Below, piece after piece: positions 1-11,868 of a stretch of DNA of 64,000 nt. Location: NCBI RefSeq assembly GCF_048323695.1, contig NZ_JBLWFT010000009.1, positions 67,520-131,519 of the forward strand, written 5' to 3'. The DNA is from Aquisalimonas sp007126095. Lineage in GTDB: Bacteria > Pseudomonadota > Gammaproteobacteria > Nitrococcales > Aquisalimonadaceae. The notes below the pieces were generated by a model. The model had not been told where the DNA came from. It saw only the letters and a list, made by a program, of their open reading frames with translations, and did no database searches. Made by a program: the position numbers and the translations under genes. The stretch's first letter is position 1; each line of letters starts with the position of its first letter.

Positions 1-1
1 G

Positions 2-121
2 AACACCATCCCCGGCATGACCGATCACTCGCTGGTTCCCATGGCGGCCGAGGCCGCGGGGATGCCGTTTGACGAACTGGTCTGGCGGATTCTGGAGACC
101 AGTCTGGAGGCGGATGCATGA
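2..121 (+). CDS. ddl: D-alanine--D-alanine ligase, C-terminal end (partial)
   Basis: The window opens inside this gene; the last 39 codons are visible. The tail reads NTIPGMTDHSLVPMAA, which matches the conserved C-terminal part of ATP-grasp D-Ala-D-Ala ligases (NT-PG-T-HSLVP). The enzyme makes the D-Ala-D-Ala dipeptide for peptidoglycan. Its TGA overlaps the ftsQ start codon as ATGA, so the two are probably translationally coupled. A ddl-ftsQ-ftsA-ftsZ order is standard in gammaproteobacteria. The start lies outside the window. Confidence 0.9.
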   Translation, partial: NTIPGMTDHSLVPMAAEAAGMPFDELVWRILETSLEADA

Positions 122-927
122 AGCGGCAGCGCACCACAACAGGCGCCCGTCGGCGCGGACCAGCCCGGCAGCCGGTGGATCCGGCCGTGCGGGCCGAGCG
201 CCGCGCCCGGATGTTGCTGTGGTGCCGCCGTGGCGGCCTGGCCGGTGTGGCCGTCGCGGGGATTGGCGGTGCTGTCTGGGGCACGGCGTGGTTGCTGGCC
301 CCGGAGACGTTCCCGCTGGAGTCGGTGCATTTTGACAGCCGCCTGGAGCACGTTCGCGAAGGGGACCTCCGCGATGCGCTGGATGGCCGCCTTAACGACG
401 GTTTCTGGGCGCTGGACGTGGCCGGAATCCGCCGGGCCCTGGAGGCGTTGCCGTGGGTCGATCGGGCAGCGGTGCGTCGGGTCTGGCCGGGGCAGCTGCG
501 GGTGGAAATCCGTGAGCAGGAGGCGGTCGCGGTCTGGAACGACGAGGCGCTGCTTGGCGCCGGGGGCGACGTCTTTTCCGCCCCCGAGGAAACCTGGCCG
601 GGGGGGCTGCCCGTTCTGTCCGGGCCGGATGGGCGGGAATCGGACGTGGCCGCGCGCTACCTCGAACTCCAGCGCGCCGTGGGCGGCATTGGTTTCAATG
701 TCGAGCGTCTGGGGATGGACGATCGCGAGTCGTGGACTGCAGAGCTGGACTCCGGCGCGCGGATCCGCCTTGGCCGCGAGGATGTGGCGGACCGCCTTGA
801 GCGGTTCGTGGCGGCGTACCCGGGGCTGGTACGCGAACGGGAGGAGGAGATGGCCCGCGCCGATCTCCGTTATCCCAATGGTTTTAGCGTGCGTTGGCGC
901 GACAACGGAAACAACGCGCCCAACTGA
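118..927 (+). CDS. ftsQ: Cell division protein FtsQ
   Basis: 269 aa, the normal FtsQ size. A basic cytoplasmic tail (residues 1-36) is followed by one membrane helix (about 39-60), a POTRA domain (about 66-135, beginning FPLESVHFD) and a periplasmic beta domain. FtsQ is the bitopic divisome protein that links FtsB/FtsL to the Z-ring assembly. The ATG overlaps the ddl stop, and ftsA follows 13 bases after the stop, so it sits in the dcw operon. Identification rests on architecture, the conserved PWV motif after the POTRA helix, and position. Confidence 0.93.
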   Translation: MKRQRTTTGARRRGPARQPVDPAVRAERRARMLLWCRRGGLAGVAVAGIGGAVWGTAWLLAPETFPLESVHFDSRLEHVREGDLRDALDGRLNDGFWALDVAGIRRALEALPWVDRAAVRRVWPGQLRVEIREQEAVAVWNDEALLGAGGDVFSAPEETWPGGLPVLSGPDGRESDVAARYLELQRAVGGIGFNVERLGMDDRESWTAELDSGARIRLGREDVADRLERFVAAYPGLVREREEEMARADLRYPNGFSVRWRDNGNNAPN

Positions 928-940
928 CGAGAGGTAGAGC

Positions 941-2179
941 ATGTCGAAGAAGACGGAACAGAGTCTGCTGGTCGGCCTGGATATCGGAACGTCCAAGGTC
1001 GTCGCCATCGTGGGCGAGGTGGGCCCCAATGGCGAGGTGGAGATCAGCGGGATCGGTTCTCATCCTTCGCGTGGACTCAAGAAGGGCGTGGTGGTGAACA
1101 TCGAGTCTACGGTGCAGTCGATCCAGCGCGCCGTGGAGGAAGCCGAGCTCATGGCCGGCTGCCAGATCCATTCCGTCTACGCAGGGATCGCCGGCAGCCA
1201 CGTGCGCAGCCTGAACTCGCACGGCATCGTCGCCATCCGTGACAAGGAAGTGGGTCAGGCCGACATGGAGCGCGTGATCGACGCAGCCCGGGCCGTGGCC
1301 ATCCCGGCGGATCAGAAGATCCTGCATATCCTGCCCCAGGAGTTCGTCATCGACACCCAGGAGGGCATCCGCGAGCCCATCGGCATGTCCGGTGTCCGCC
1401 TGGAGGCCAAGGTCCACATGGTCACCGGCGCGGTCAGTGCGGCCCAGAATATCGTCAAGTGCATCCGCCGCTGCGGTCTTGAAGTGGATGACGTGATCCT
1501 GGAGCAGCTTGCGTCCAGCCACGCCGTGCTCACCGATGACGAGAAGGAGCTGGGTGTCTGCCTGGTGGACATCGGTGGCGGGACCACCGACATCGCCGTG
1601 TTCACGGAAGGGGCGATCCGTCACACCGCGGTCATCCCCATCGCCGGTGACCAGGTCACCAACGACATTGCGGTGGCCCTGCGTACGCCCACGCAGCACG
1701 CCGAAGAAATCAAGGTGAAGTACGCCTGCGCCCTGTCCCAGCTGGCGGGCGCCGAGGAGACCATTGAAGTGCCGTCGGTGGGTGATCGCCCGGCCCGGCG
1801 GCTGTCGCGGCAGACCCTCGCCGAGGTGGTGGAGCCGCGTTACGAGGAACTCATGACACTGGTCCACCAGGAGCTGCGCCGCAGCGGCTTCGAGGACCTC
1901 ATCGCCGCCGGCGTCGTGCTGACGGGCGGCAGTTCCAAAATGGAAGGGGCCATCGAACTGGCCGAGGAAGTGTTCCACATGCCGGTGCGCATCGGCATAC
2001 CGCAAAGCGTCACCGGGCTGTCGGACGTGGTCCGCAACCCGGTCTATTCCACCGGGGTCGGTCTGCTGACCTTCGGGGCCAACGGCCGCGGTCACAGCAC
2101 CAGGCCGGATTACGACACGTCGAATGGATACAACGCGCTCTGGGACCGCATGAAGAGCTGGTTCCAGGGCAACTTCTGA
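941..2179 (+). CDS. ftsA: Cell division protein FtsA
   Basis: 412 aa actin-fold ATPase that anchors FtsZ filaments to the inner membrane. The first phosphate motif GLDIGTSK is at residues 12-19 and the second, DIGGGTTD, at about 210-217. A SHS2/1C domain insertion lies in between. The C terminus ends in an amphipathic helix (NALWDRMKSWFQ), the usual membrane-targeting sequence. The ATG is preceded by GAGAGG. It lies directly between ftsQ and ftsZ. Confidence 0.96.
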   Translation: MSKKTEQSLLVGLDIGTSKVVAIVGEVGPNGEVEISGIGSHPSRGLKKGVVVNIESTVQSIQRAVEEAELMAGCQIHSVYAGIAGSHVRSLNSHGIVAIRDKEVGQADMERVIDAARAVAIPADQKILHILPQEFVIDTQEGIREPIGMSGVRLEAKVHMVTGAVSAAQNIVKCIRRCGLEVDDVILEQLASSHAVLTDDEKELGVCLVDIGGGTTDIAVFTEGAIRHTAVIPIAGDQVTNDIAVALRTPTQHAEEIKVKYACALSQLAGAEETIEVPSVGDRPARRLSRQTLAEVVEPRYEELMTLVHQELRRSGFEDLIAAGVVLTGGSSKMEGAIELAEEVFHMPVRIGIPQSVTGLSDVVRNPVYSTGVGLLTFGANGRGHSTRPDYDTSNGYNALWDRMKSWFQGNF

Positions 2180-2243
2180 GTTTCGGGTCGGGTCTGCGAG
2201 CGGCAGCTGCCCTCGCAGGGCATTGTAAGAAGGAGGCATCGCC

Positions 2244-3380
2244 ATGTTTGAACTGATGGATTCGTTCAGCCAGAACGCAGTGATCAAGGTCATCGGGGTC
2301 GGTGGCGGCGGCGGCAACGCCGTGCAGCACATGGTTTCTGCAGACATCGAGGGCGTGGATTTCATCTGCGCCAACACGGACGCCCAGGCGCTGAAGAACA
2401 CGTCCGCCAAGACGGTTCTGCAACTGGGCAGCTCCATTACCAAGGGGCTGGGCGCCGGTGCCCATCCGGAGGTGGGCCGGAACGCCGCGGCCGAGGACCG
2501 CGAGCGCATCGCCGAATCGCTGGAAGGCGCCGACATGGTGTTCATTACCGCCGGCATGGGCGGTGGCACCGGCACGGGCGCGGCGCCCGTGGTCGCCGAG
2601 ATCGCCCGGGAGATGGGCATTCTCACCGTGGCGGTGGTCACCAAACCGTTCCCGTTCGAGGGTGGCAAGCGCCTGCGTGTGGCCGAGGAAGGGATCAAGG
2701 AGTTGGGTCGGACCGTGGACTCCCTGATAACCATTCCCAACGAGAAACTCCTCAGCGAGCTGGGTCGCAACCTGACGCTGCTGGACGCGTTCAAGGCGGC
2801 CAACGACGTTCTTCTGGGTGCCGTGCGCGGTATCGCGGAGCTGATCACCCGTCCTGGCCTGATCAACGTCGACTTTGCCGACGTTCGTACCGTCATGTCC
2901 GAGATGGGCATGGCCGTCATGGGCACCGGTGCCGCCTCCGGTGAGGGGCGTGCGCGGGAGGCCGCGGAACGGGCCATCGCCAGCCCGCTGCTCGAGGACA
3001 TCAACCTCCACGGCGCCAACGGCATTCTCGTGAATGTCACCGCCGGTCTCGATCTTGGCATTGGTGAGTTCGACGAGGTTGGTCAGGCCGTGCGGGAGTT
3101 CGCTTCCGATGACGCCACCGTGGTGGTCGGCACGGTGATCGATCCGGAGCTGGAGAGCGAGTTGCGGGTGACGGTTGTCGCCACCGGCCTGGGTCAGCCC
3201 AAGACCGAGGACAAGGCCCCGCAGCTGCGTACGGTCAAGAAGCCGTCCGGCGAAGTGGATTACGACGAACTGGAGAAACCCACGGCGGCCAGGAAAAAGG
3301 CGGCCAACGACAAGTACGGCGATTCCGGGGATATGGACTATCTCGACATTCCGGCCTTCCTGCGACGGCAGGCGGATTGA
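2244..3380 (+). CDS. ftsZ: Cell division protein FtsZ
   Basis: 378 aa tubulin-like GTPase that forms the division ring. The glycine-rich loop GVGGGGGNAV is near residues 18-27 and the tubulin signature GGGTGTG at 106-112. A variable linker leads to the conserved C-terminal peptide DYLDIPAFLRRQ, which binds FtsA, ZipA and ZapD (zapD is also in this window). An AAGGAGG ribosome site precedes the ATG at good spacing. Confidence 0.98.
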   Translation: MFELMDSFSQNAVIKVIGVGGGGGNAVQHMVSADIEGVDFICANTDAQALKNTSAKTVLQLGSSITKGLGAGAHPEVGRNAAAEDRERIAESLEGADMVFITAGMGGGTGTGAAPVVAEIAREMGILTVAVVTKPFPFEGGKRLRVAEEGIKELGRTVDSLITIPNEKLLSELGRNLTLLDAFKAANDVLLGAVRGIAELITRPGLINVDFADVRTVMSEMGMAVMGTGAASGEGRAREAAERAIASPLLEDINLHGANGILVNVTAGLDLGIGEFDEVGQAVREFASDDATVVVGTVIDPELESELRVTVVATGLGQPKTEDKAPQLRTVKKPSGEVDYDELEKPTAARKKAANDKYGDSGDMDYLDIPAFLRRQAD

Positions 3381-3590
3381 CAATGACGGTTCTGTGAACT
3401 GGTCCGCGGGTCCTCCCCGCGGCAGCGCGGTACCATTGCGGCCGTCACCGACCCGACGGCGCGCTATGTTGCACCGCAGTATGCAAGTTGCGTGCATTGC
3501 AGTAAAATGACGCGGCACTGATTCGGGGCGAGTTTGTCGAACGGCGATTAACACCCCCGTTTTGGGCCAGGCTAGGAGTTGATTGTGGCA

Positions 3591-4511
3591 ATGATCCGCC
3601 AACGCACCCTCAAAAACGTGATCCGCGCCACCGGCGTCGGTCTGCACACCGGGGAGAAGGTCTACCTGACGCTTCTGCCCGCGCAGGCGAATACCGGGAT
3701 CGTGTTCCGGCGCACGGATCTTGGCACCGAATGGGAAATCGGCGCGCACCCCGAGAATGTGGGCGACACGCTGCTCTCTACGTGCCTGGTCCGCGACGGC
3801 GTTCGCGTGGCAACGGTCGAACACCTGCTGTCCGCCCTGGCCGGGTTGGGCATCGACAACGTCATCGTCGAGCTGAGCAATGCGGAAGTCCCGATCATGG
3901 ATGGCAGTGCCGGCCCGTTCGTGTTCCTGATTCAGTCCGCAGGTATCCAGGAGCAGGAGGCGCCCAAGAAGTTTGTGCGCGTCCGCAAGCCCGTAGTGGT
4001 TGAAGACGACGACAAATGGGTCCGTTTCGACCCGTTCGACGGCTTCAAGGTGGACTTCACCATCGAATTCAACCATCCGGTCTTTGATAGTGGTACCCAG
4101 CACGCATCCGTGGATTTCTCGGCTACCTCCTTCGTCAAGGAAATCTCACGGGCGCGCACATTCGGTTTCATGCGTGACATCGAGACGCTGCAAGCCAATC
4201 GGCTGGCGCTGGGTGGCAGCCTGGACAACGCCATCGTGGTGGATGACTACCGCATCCTCAACGAAGACGGTCTGCGCTACCGCGACGAGTTCGTGAAGCA
4301 CAAGATTCTCGACGCGATCGGTGACCTGTATCAGCTCGGTCACAGCGTGATCGGGGCGTTCACCGGCTACAAGTCCGGGCATCACCTGAACAACATGCTG
4401 CTGCGAGCCCTGCTTGCCAACCAGGATGCGTGGGAATACGTCACCTTTGAGGGGGACGAGCCTGCACCGGTTTCGTTTGACCAGCCCTTGTCGGCCCCGG
4501 CGCCGGCGTGA
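3591..4511 (+). CDS. lpxC: UDP-3-O-acyl-N-acetylglucosamine deacetylase LpxC
   Basis: Zinc amidase catalysing the committed step of lipid A synthesis. It begins MIRQRTLKNVI, has the metal motif EHLLSA at about residues 77-82, and later HKILDAIGDL with the other zinc and catalytic residues. I chose the ATG at 3591 because it matches the family N terminus and gives 306 aa, the usual length. Two in-frame non-ATG starts lie upstream: GTG at 3585, which is better spaced from the AGGAG at 3574-3578, and TTG at 3579. The gene closes the dcw cluster and converges with dciA. Confidence 0.95.
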   Translation: MIRQRTLKNVIRATGVGLHTGEKVYLTLLPAQANTGIVFRRTDLGTEWEIGAHPENVGDTLLSTCLVRDGVRVATVEHLLSALAGLGIDNVIVELSNAEVPIMDGSAGPFVFLIQSAGIQEQEAPKKFVRVRKPVVVEDDDKWVRFDPFDGFKVDFTIEFNHPVFDSGTQHASVDFSATSFVKEISRARTFGFMRDIETLQANRLALGGSLDNAIVVDDYRILNEDGLRYRDEFVKHKILDAIGDLYQLGHSVIGAFTGYKSGHHLNNMLLRALLANQDAWEYVTFEGDEPAPVSFDQPLSAPAPA

Positions 4512-4543
4512 CCTGGGAGCTGAAGCCGGCCGCGGGCTGACCG

Positions 4544-5005
4544 CTAGTCCTGTTCGCGACCTCCCGGAGCGCGGGACGCCAGTTTCGCCAGTGCGTCCGC
4601 AAGCCGGGGGTCGGTGGCGTGTCGGGCGGCTGCGTCAATCGTGCGGCCGGCTGATGTGGACAGGGTTTTCGGCGTGGTGACGTCCGGGCGGCGCGGCAGA
4701 TTGCCGATCCGGATGGTCACCTGCTGTGGCCGGATCCCGGCCTGGTCCATCACCACCTCCTGCAGACGAGGTGCCAGATACCGTAACCGGTGCCGCCACT
4801 CAGGGCTATCCGCCACGAGGACCAGGGCGTCGCGGCCGATCCGGGCGAGCCGCACGTGGCCCCTGGCCTGTGGCGGCAACTCTCGAAGCAGGCGTGTCTC
4901 CCACTGCCGCAGTTGTGCGGCGCGTGCGTACAGCCCGGCGGCAGGACCGCGTGTCTCCTTGAATGCCCCGGACAGGGGTTTCGGGCCCTTGCCTTTCGTT
5001 GCCAT
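4544..5005 (-). CDS. dciA: DciA-type DUF721 protein, replicative helicase loader
   Basis: 153 aa. The middle (about residues 25-105) shows the DUF721 pattern: a LPP element followed by HVRLARIGRDALVLVADSP and WRHRLRYLAP. DUF721 proteins (DciA) help load DnaB helicase at the origin in bacteria that lack DnaC. In many gammaproteobacteria the gene sits between lpxC and secA on the opposite strand, as here. The C-terminal third is low-complexity and unconserved. The name is a family assignment. Confidence 0.8.
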   Translation of the reverse strand: MATKGKGPKPLSGAFKETRGPAAGLYARAAQLRQWETRLLRELPPQARGHVRLARIGRDALVLVADSPEWRHRLRYLAPRLQEVVMDQAGIRPQQVTIRIGNLPRRPDVTTPKTLSTSAGRTIDAAARHATDPRLADALAKLASRAPGGREQD

Positions 5006-5236
5006 GCGTCAATCCCCCGCAACCCATCGCCTGCAGTTTACCCGCCGATCAGGTATGATGATCCATTTACCGGCCGCGCCCTGCAGCGGTGATTGTCATC
5101 ATGGCTTCCATGGTGCCAGACGCAAGCAGCGCGGGGCGATCGGCGGATGGAACCAGGCCCCGGTCGAGGGCGTCGGAAATGCGTTCTGCAGTGGTGCGCT
5201 CGCGCCGCTGCCCACATCGTCATCGAGAAGGTCTCT

Positions 5237-7975
<2,739 letters not shown>

Positions 7976-7987
7976 GGAGCCTGTAAC

Positions 7988-9202
7988 GTGGCGGTCGGAC
8001 TCCCCCTGCAACCTGCGATAGCCCCGGTCCCCGGCGTTCGTCTTGGCGTGGCCGCGGCCGGCATCAAGAAGCCGGGCCGCCCTGATCTGGTGCTTATGGC
8101 ACTGGACCCGGGCTCCAGGGCGAGTGCCGTGTTCACCCGAAACCGGTTCTGTGCGGCGCCCGTGCACGTGGCGCGTCGCCACCTGGGGGCGGCCGAGCCC
8201 CGTTTTCTGCTCATCAATACCGGCAACGCCAACGCCGGGACCGGCGAGGCCGGCATGGCCGCGGCACTGTCGTCCTGCGAGGCGGTGGCCCGGCACATGG
8301 ACGTGGCCGACGCCTCTGTGCTGCCGTTCTCCACCGGCGTCATTGGTGAGCCATTGCCGGTGGACCGTATCATCAATGCCATTCCCGAGGCCGCCACGGC
8401 GCTGCAGAGCGATGGCTGGCTCGCCGCGGCGGCCGGCATTCTCACCACCGATACCGTGCCCAAGGGCGCGTCGCGGCGGGTGGCCCTGAGCGGTGGTGAG
8501 GTCACCATCAGCGGCATGTCCAAGGGGGCGGGAATGATCCGCCCCGACATGGCCACCATGCTTGCGTTCATCGCCACGGACGCCGACCTGACCCAGGCCC
8601 AGCTGGATGACGTCCTACGCCACGCCGTGGGCACCAGCTTCAACCGCATCACCGTAGACGGTGACACGTCCACCAATGATGCCTGTGTCCTGATCGGTAC
8701 CGGCGCCAGCGGCATCGCGCCGGCGGCTGGCAGCGATGACCTGGAGCGCCTGCAGCAGGCCCTGGTGTCGCTGTGCCAGGAACTGGCGCAGGCCATCGTG
8801 CGGGACGGTGAGGGCGCGACCCGCTTCATCACCATTGACGTGAGCGGTGCATGCAATGAGGCGGAGGCGGAGGCCGTTGCCTTCACCATTGCCCAGTCGC
8901 CGCTGGTGAAGACGGCGTTCTTCGCGGGCGATCCCAACTGGGGCCGAATCCTGGCCGCCATTGGCCGCGCGGGCGTGGACGATATGGACGTGGATCGTGT
9001 GGCCATCTGGCTGGACGACCTGTGTATTGCGGCCCACGGCGGCCGTTCCCCCGATTACAGCGAGCCCGCCGCGGCGGAACGCATGAGCCGGGAGGAGATC
9101 ACCATTCATGTCGCGCTCGGACGTGGTGACGCCGGGGCGGTGGTCTGGACCTGTGACTTTTCCTATGAATACGTGCGTATCAACGCCGAATACCGCACCT
9201 GA
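7988..9202 (+). CDS. argJ: Bifunctional glutamate N-acetyltransferase / ornithine acetyltransferase ArgJ
   Basis: 404 aa arginine biosynthesis enzyme that recycles the acetyl group from N-acetylornithine to glutamate. The self-cleavage site, KGAGMIRPDMATML, has its nucleophilic threonine at about residue 190. The N terminus has the conserved INTGNANAGTG (about 76-86). The start is GTG with GAGGAG a few bases upstream. Conserved C-terminal features include FFAGDPNWGR and the closing SYEYVRINAEYRT. It follows secA by 12 bases and precedes mutT by 14, a common gammaproteobacterial order. Confidence 0.96.
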   Translation: MAVGLPLQPAIAPVPGVRLGVAAAGIKKPGRPDLVLMALDPGSRASAVFTRNRFCAAPVHVARRHLGAAEPRFLLINTGNANAGTGEAGMAAALSSCEAVARHMDVADASVLPFSTGVIGEPLPVDRIINAIPEAATALQSDGWLAAAAGILTTDTVPKGASRRVALSGGEVTISGMSKGAGMIRPDMATMLAFIATDADLTQAQLDDVLRHAVGTSFNRITVDGDTSTNDACVLIGTGASGIAPAAGSDDLERLQQALVSLCQELAQAIVRDGEGATRFITIDVSGACNEAEAEAVAFTIAQSPLVKTAFFAGDPNWGRILAAIGRAGVDDMDVDRVAIWLDDLCIAAHGGRSPDYSEPAAAERMSREEITIHVALGRGDAGAVVWTCDFSYEYVRINAEYRT

Positions 9203-9216
9203 CCGCGCCTCCGCTT

Positions 9217-10179
9217 ATGGGCCGCAATGACTCCGCGCAGACCCACGTGGCCGTGGGCGTGATCCGCCTGCCCGATGGGCGTGTGCTCATCGCACGCCGG
9301 GCCGAAGACAGCCATCAGGGGGGGCGCTGGGAGTTTCCCGGTGGCAAGGTTGAAGCGGGTGAAACCGTTCGCGACGCCCTTGCCCGGGAACTGCACGAGG
9401 AACTGGGTATCCAGCCTCTGGAGGTGCGGCCATTGATTCGCGTGCCGTGGCAGTATGCCGACAAGTCGGTGCTACTGGACACGTGGGAAGTGCGGCGCTT
9501 CGCCGGGACGCCGTCCGGCCGTGAAGGCCAACCGCTGCGGTGGGTGCCGCCGCGGGAGCTGAACCGCTACCGGTTTCCCGCCGCTAACGGCCCGATCACC
9601 ACGGCTGCGTCGCTGCCGGAGACATATCTCATTACGCCGGATCTTGCCGACGGCGAGCGCAGCAGCGCTTTTCTCGAGCGGTTGCGGCGCCACATGGCGG
9701 CCGGCGCGGGTCTGATCCAGCTCCGTCTCCCCGGCGCCTCGGCAACGGTCTGGCGCCGGGTTGCAGGTGAATCGGCCCTGATGGCAAGAGAGCAGGGGGT
9801 GCAGTTGCTGCTCAACGGGGATGTGGCGCTCGCGCGGGAGCTGAAAACGGGCGTTCATCTGCCCGCAGCCATGCTGCATGAACTGGACCGGCGGCCGCTG
9901 GCCTCCTCGTCGCTGGTGGCAGCGTCCTGTCACGACGCCAATGAACTGGCCCGGGCCGTGTCCTTGGGCGCTGATTTCGCGGTTCTCGGGCCCGTGCGCC
10001 CCACGGCAAGCCACCCGGATGCGACCCCGCTTGGTGAAGCCCGGTTTCAGGAGCTGGTTGCCGACGTGCCGATTCCCGTGTACGCCCTGGGCGGGTTGGG
10101 CGCCGATGATCTGGCGCAACTGCACGCCTGCCGCGCACAGGGTGTCGCGGCGATCCGGGGGTTGTGGCGGGTGGACTGA
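9217..10179 (+). CDS. mutT: Nudix (MutT) hydrolase fused to a ThiE/TenI-like domain
   Basis: 320 aa two-domain protein. The N-terminal half is a MutT-type Nudix hydrolase with a complete Nudix box at about residues 42-65 (GGKVEAGE...RELHEELGI); MutT removes 8-oxo-dGTP from the nucleotide pool. The C-terminal half (about 135-320) resembles the thiamine-phosphate synthase/TenI barrel (LIQLRLPG, VLGPVRPT, YALGGLGADD). Its active-site residues look divergent, so it may not make thiamine phosphate. This fusion is known in gammaproteobacteria next to argJ/secA. Confidence 0.88.
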   Translation: MGRNDSAQTHVAVGVIRLPDGRVLIARRAEDSHQGGRWEFPGGKVEAGETVRDALARELHEELGIQPLEVRPLIRVPWQYADKSVLLDTWEVRRFAGTPSGREGQPLRWVPPRELNRYRFPAANGPITTAASLPETYLITPDLADGERSSAFLERLRRHMAAGAGLIQLRLPGASATVWRRVAGESALMAREQGVQLLLNGDVALARELKTGVHLPAAMLHELDRRPLASSSLVAASCHDANELARAVSLGADFAVLGPVRPTASHPDATPLGEARFQELVADVPIPVYALGGLGADDLAQLHACRAQGVAAIRGLWRVD

Positions 10180-10199
10180 GCCGGCCCCGCCGCATGGGA

Positions 10200-10406
10200 C
10201 TACTGGTTGGCCGGGTCCTGCTCGTCGCCGATCTCGTCCAGCAGTTCCTCCGGGAGCTCGATGCCGGGAATTCGGTGGCTCTCCTGCAGCCAGCCGCCCA
10301 GGTCCACAGACTTGCAGCGTTCGCTGCAGAATGGCCGCCAGGGGCTGTCGCCGTCCCAGTCCACGAGTTTCCTGCAGTTGGGGCAGGGGGCGTTGCGATT
10401 GCTCAT
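10200..10406 (-). CDS. yacG: YacG, zinc-binding DNA gyrase inhibitor
   Basis: 68 aa with a clear zinc finger C8-x2-C11-x15-C27-x3-C31 (CPNC...FCSERC) and an acidic C-terminal tail. YacG binds GyrB and inhibits gyrase in E. coli. It forms an operon with zapD (6 bases apart) and coaE, matching the E. coli yacG-zapD-coaE order. Confidence 0.92.
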   Translation of the reverse strand: MSNRNAPCPNCRKLVDWDGDSPWRPFCSERCKSVDLGGWLQESHRIPGIELPEELLDEIGDEQDPANQ

Positions 10407-10412
10407 CTCAAA

Positions 10413-11201
10413 TCAAAGAACGCAGAGTTGCAGTACGAACCGTTTATCCTCGGTCGACTGCTGGGGCCGGTCAAGGGTGCCGTTCTGTTCCATGAAGCGG
10501 ATTGTGATGAACATCTTGGTGCCGCTGATCTCGGGGTACTCGCTGCTGTCCGCCGGCAATTCCACGCGAACCAGCTGGTAGGAGGTGTTCTTGTCCAGGT
10601 TGCGCTGATAGGTTCCCTTGCGGCTGTGACACTCCTTCGGAATTGCGCTGTCGCGGAGCAGCCCCAGTACGGTCTCGGTCGCATCCCGGACCGTATCGAT
10701 GCTTGCGTACCAGTTCTCCAGGTCGTGCTGCCGAGCGCTGGCCGGGCGGGACAGCCAGCGGTGGTAGCGTGGCAGGTCGAAAGCGCACGTGCCACCGGCG
10801 ATGCCGGCGCGCTGCATGACGTTCGAGAGTAGGTCATCCTGACGCAGTGCTGCGCCCAGCTGGCCGGTGTGCTGGCCCAGCCGTTCGTGCAGTGTGCCGC
10901 AGCGCTCAATGACGTGGTGCAGGCGGTCGGTGTCGACTCCGGGCCGTTCCTCCAGGCGCCTCAGCAGGCTGGTGACCCGGTCCAGCTCCTTGATGAGCTC
11001 GGTCTTGAGATCGCCGCGGCTGAACAGGTCCAGGATCTCGCCAATGGTGCTGACGCCAAGCCGGCTGTGCCACAGCGTGTCACCTTCCATCGCGAACCGG
11101 GCCTGACCGAACAGGTGTTCCAGCCGCATGAGGGTGCGCACGCGCTCATTCAGCGGCTGTTCGAAGACGATGGATTCATCGTGGTCTTGTTCGTGTTCCA
11201 T
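10413..11201 (-). CDS. zapD: Cell division protein ZapD (YacF, DUF1342)
   Basis: 262 aa, close to E. coli ZapD. The family pattern FEQPLNERVRTLMRLEHLF is at residues 13-31, followed by an alpha-helical domain and a beta-rich C-terminal half. ZapD binds the FtsZ C-terminal peptide and bundles filaments. It lies between yacG and coaE, and overlaps the coaE stop by one base. Confidence 0.93.
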   Translation of the reverse strand: MEHEQDHDESIVFEQPLNERVRTLMRLEHLFGQARFAMEGDTLWHSRLGVSTIGEILDLFSRGDLKTELIKELDRVTSLLRRLEERPGVDTDRLHHVIERCGTLHERLGQHTGQLGAALRQDDLLSNVMQRAGIAGGTCAFDLPRYHRWLSRPASARQHDLENWYASIDTVRDATETVLGLLRDSAIPKECHSRKGTYQRNLDKNTSYQLVRVELPADSSEYPEISGTKMFITIRFMEQNGTLDRPQQSTEDKRFVLQLCVL

Positions 11202-11830
11202 TAGTGCTCCGCTAGACCGGCGTTCGTGTTGGCGCTGCGTTCCGCCATGGCGAGATACGCCTGATGCAGAGTCTCGACCTGCTGCTTCAGGTTCTCAAGA
11301 TCCTGGGTGTTGTCGATGATGTCGTCTGCGTGGTGCAGCCTCCGCTCCCGGGACGTCTGTGCGGCGATGATTGCATCCGCCTGCTCCGGGGTACTGCCGT
11401 CCCGGGCGATAAGCCGCTCGCGCTGTACGGATTCCGGGACGTCCACAACCAGGACGCGCTCGACCATGTCCAGCAGATTGCTCTCCACGAGCAGCGGTAC
11501 GGACAGGATCGCGTACGGCCCCCGGACCTGGCGCAGCTCGGCATCCATGAACGCGCGGATCCGCGGGTGCAGGATGCCCTCGAGCCGCTGGCGTGCCGCA
11601 TCGTCCGCAAACGCCGTTTGCCGCAGCTGCTGGCGGTCGAGTGTTCCTTCGGCCGTGAGAATCTGATCACCGAAAGCCTCCACGAGTTCCGACAATGCAG
11701 GCTCCCCGGGTTCCACGACACGCCGGGAGGCGACATCCGCATCCACAACGGTAACACCGCGGTCGGCGAACAGGTCGCTGACCGTGGTCTTGCCGCTGGC
11801 GACGCCGCCTGTGAGACCGATGATGAGCAC
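11201..11830 (-). CDS. coaE: Dephospho-CoA kinase CoaE
   Basis: 209 aa P-loop kinase for the last step of coenzyme A synthesis. The P-loop GLTGGVASGKTT is at residues 5-16. DADVASRRVVEPG and HPRIRAFMDAEL are typical substrate and lid motifs. Start and length agree with the family. It follows pilD by 38 bases on the same strand. Confidence 0.95.
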   Translation of the reverse strand: MLIIGLTGGVASGKTTVSDLFADRGVTVVDADVASRRVVEPGEPALSELVEAFGDQILTAEGTLDRQQLRQTAFADDAARQRLEGILHPRIRAFMDAELRQVRGPYAILSVPLLVESNLLDMVERVLVVDVPESVQRERLIARDGSTPEQADAIIAAQTSRERRLHHADDIIDNTQDLENLKQQVETLHQAYLAMAERSANTNAGLAEH

Positions 11831-11868
11831 GGATTCGCATCCTCCACGTTTCGGGCGGCCCGGCGACC

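Noticed and set aside
884..3061. Long minus-strand reading frames (725 and 697 codons) opposite ftsA, ftsZ and lpxC
   Set aside because: They are antisense shadows of well-identified genes in a high-GC genome; translations are rich in Arg, Ala, Pro and His with no domain.
3404..3422. Hairpin CCGCGGG-TCCTC-CCCGCGG after ftsZ
   Set aside because: Only 7 bp, no T-run, and lpxC is likely co-transcribed or has its own promoter; too weak to call a terminator.
3471..3510. TTGCACCGCA upstream of lpxC, same as upstream of the patatin gene
   Set aside because: Ten shared bases in a GC-rich genome can be chance, and lpxC has no link to PHB metabolism.
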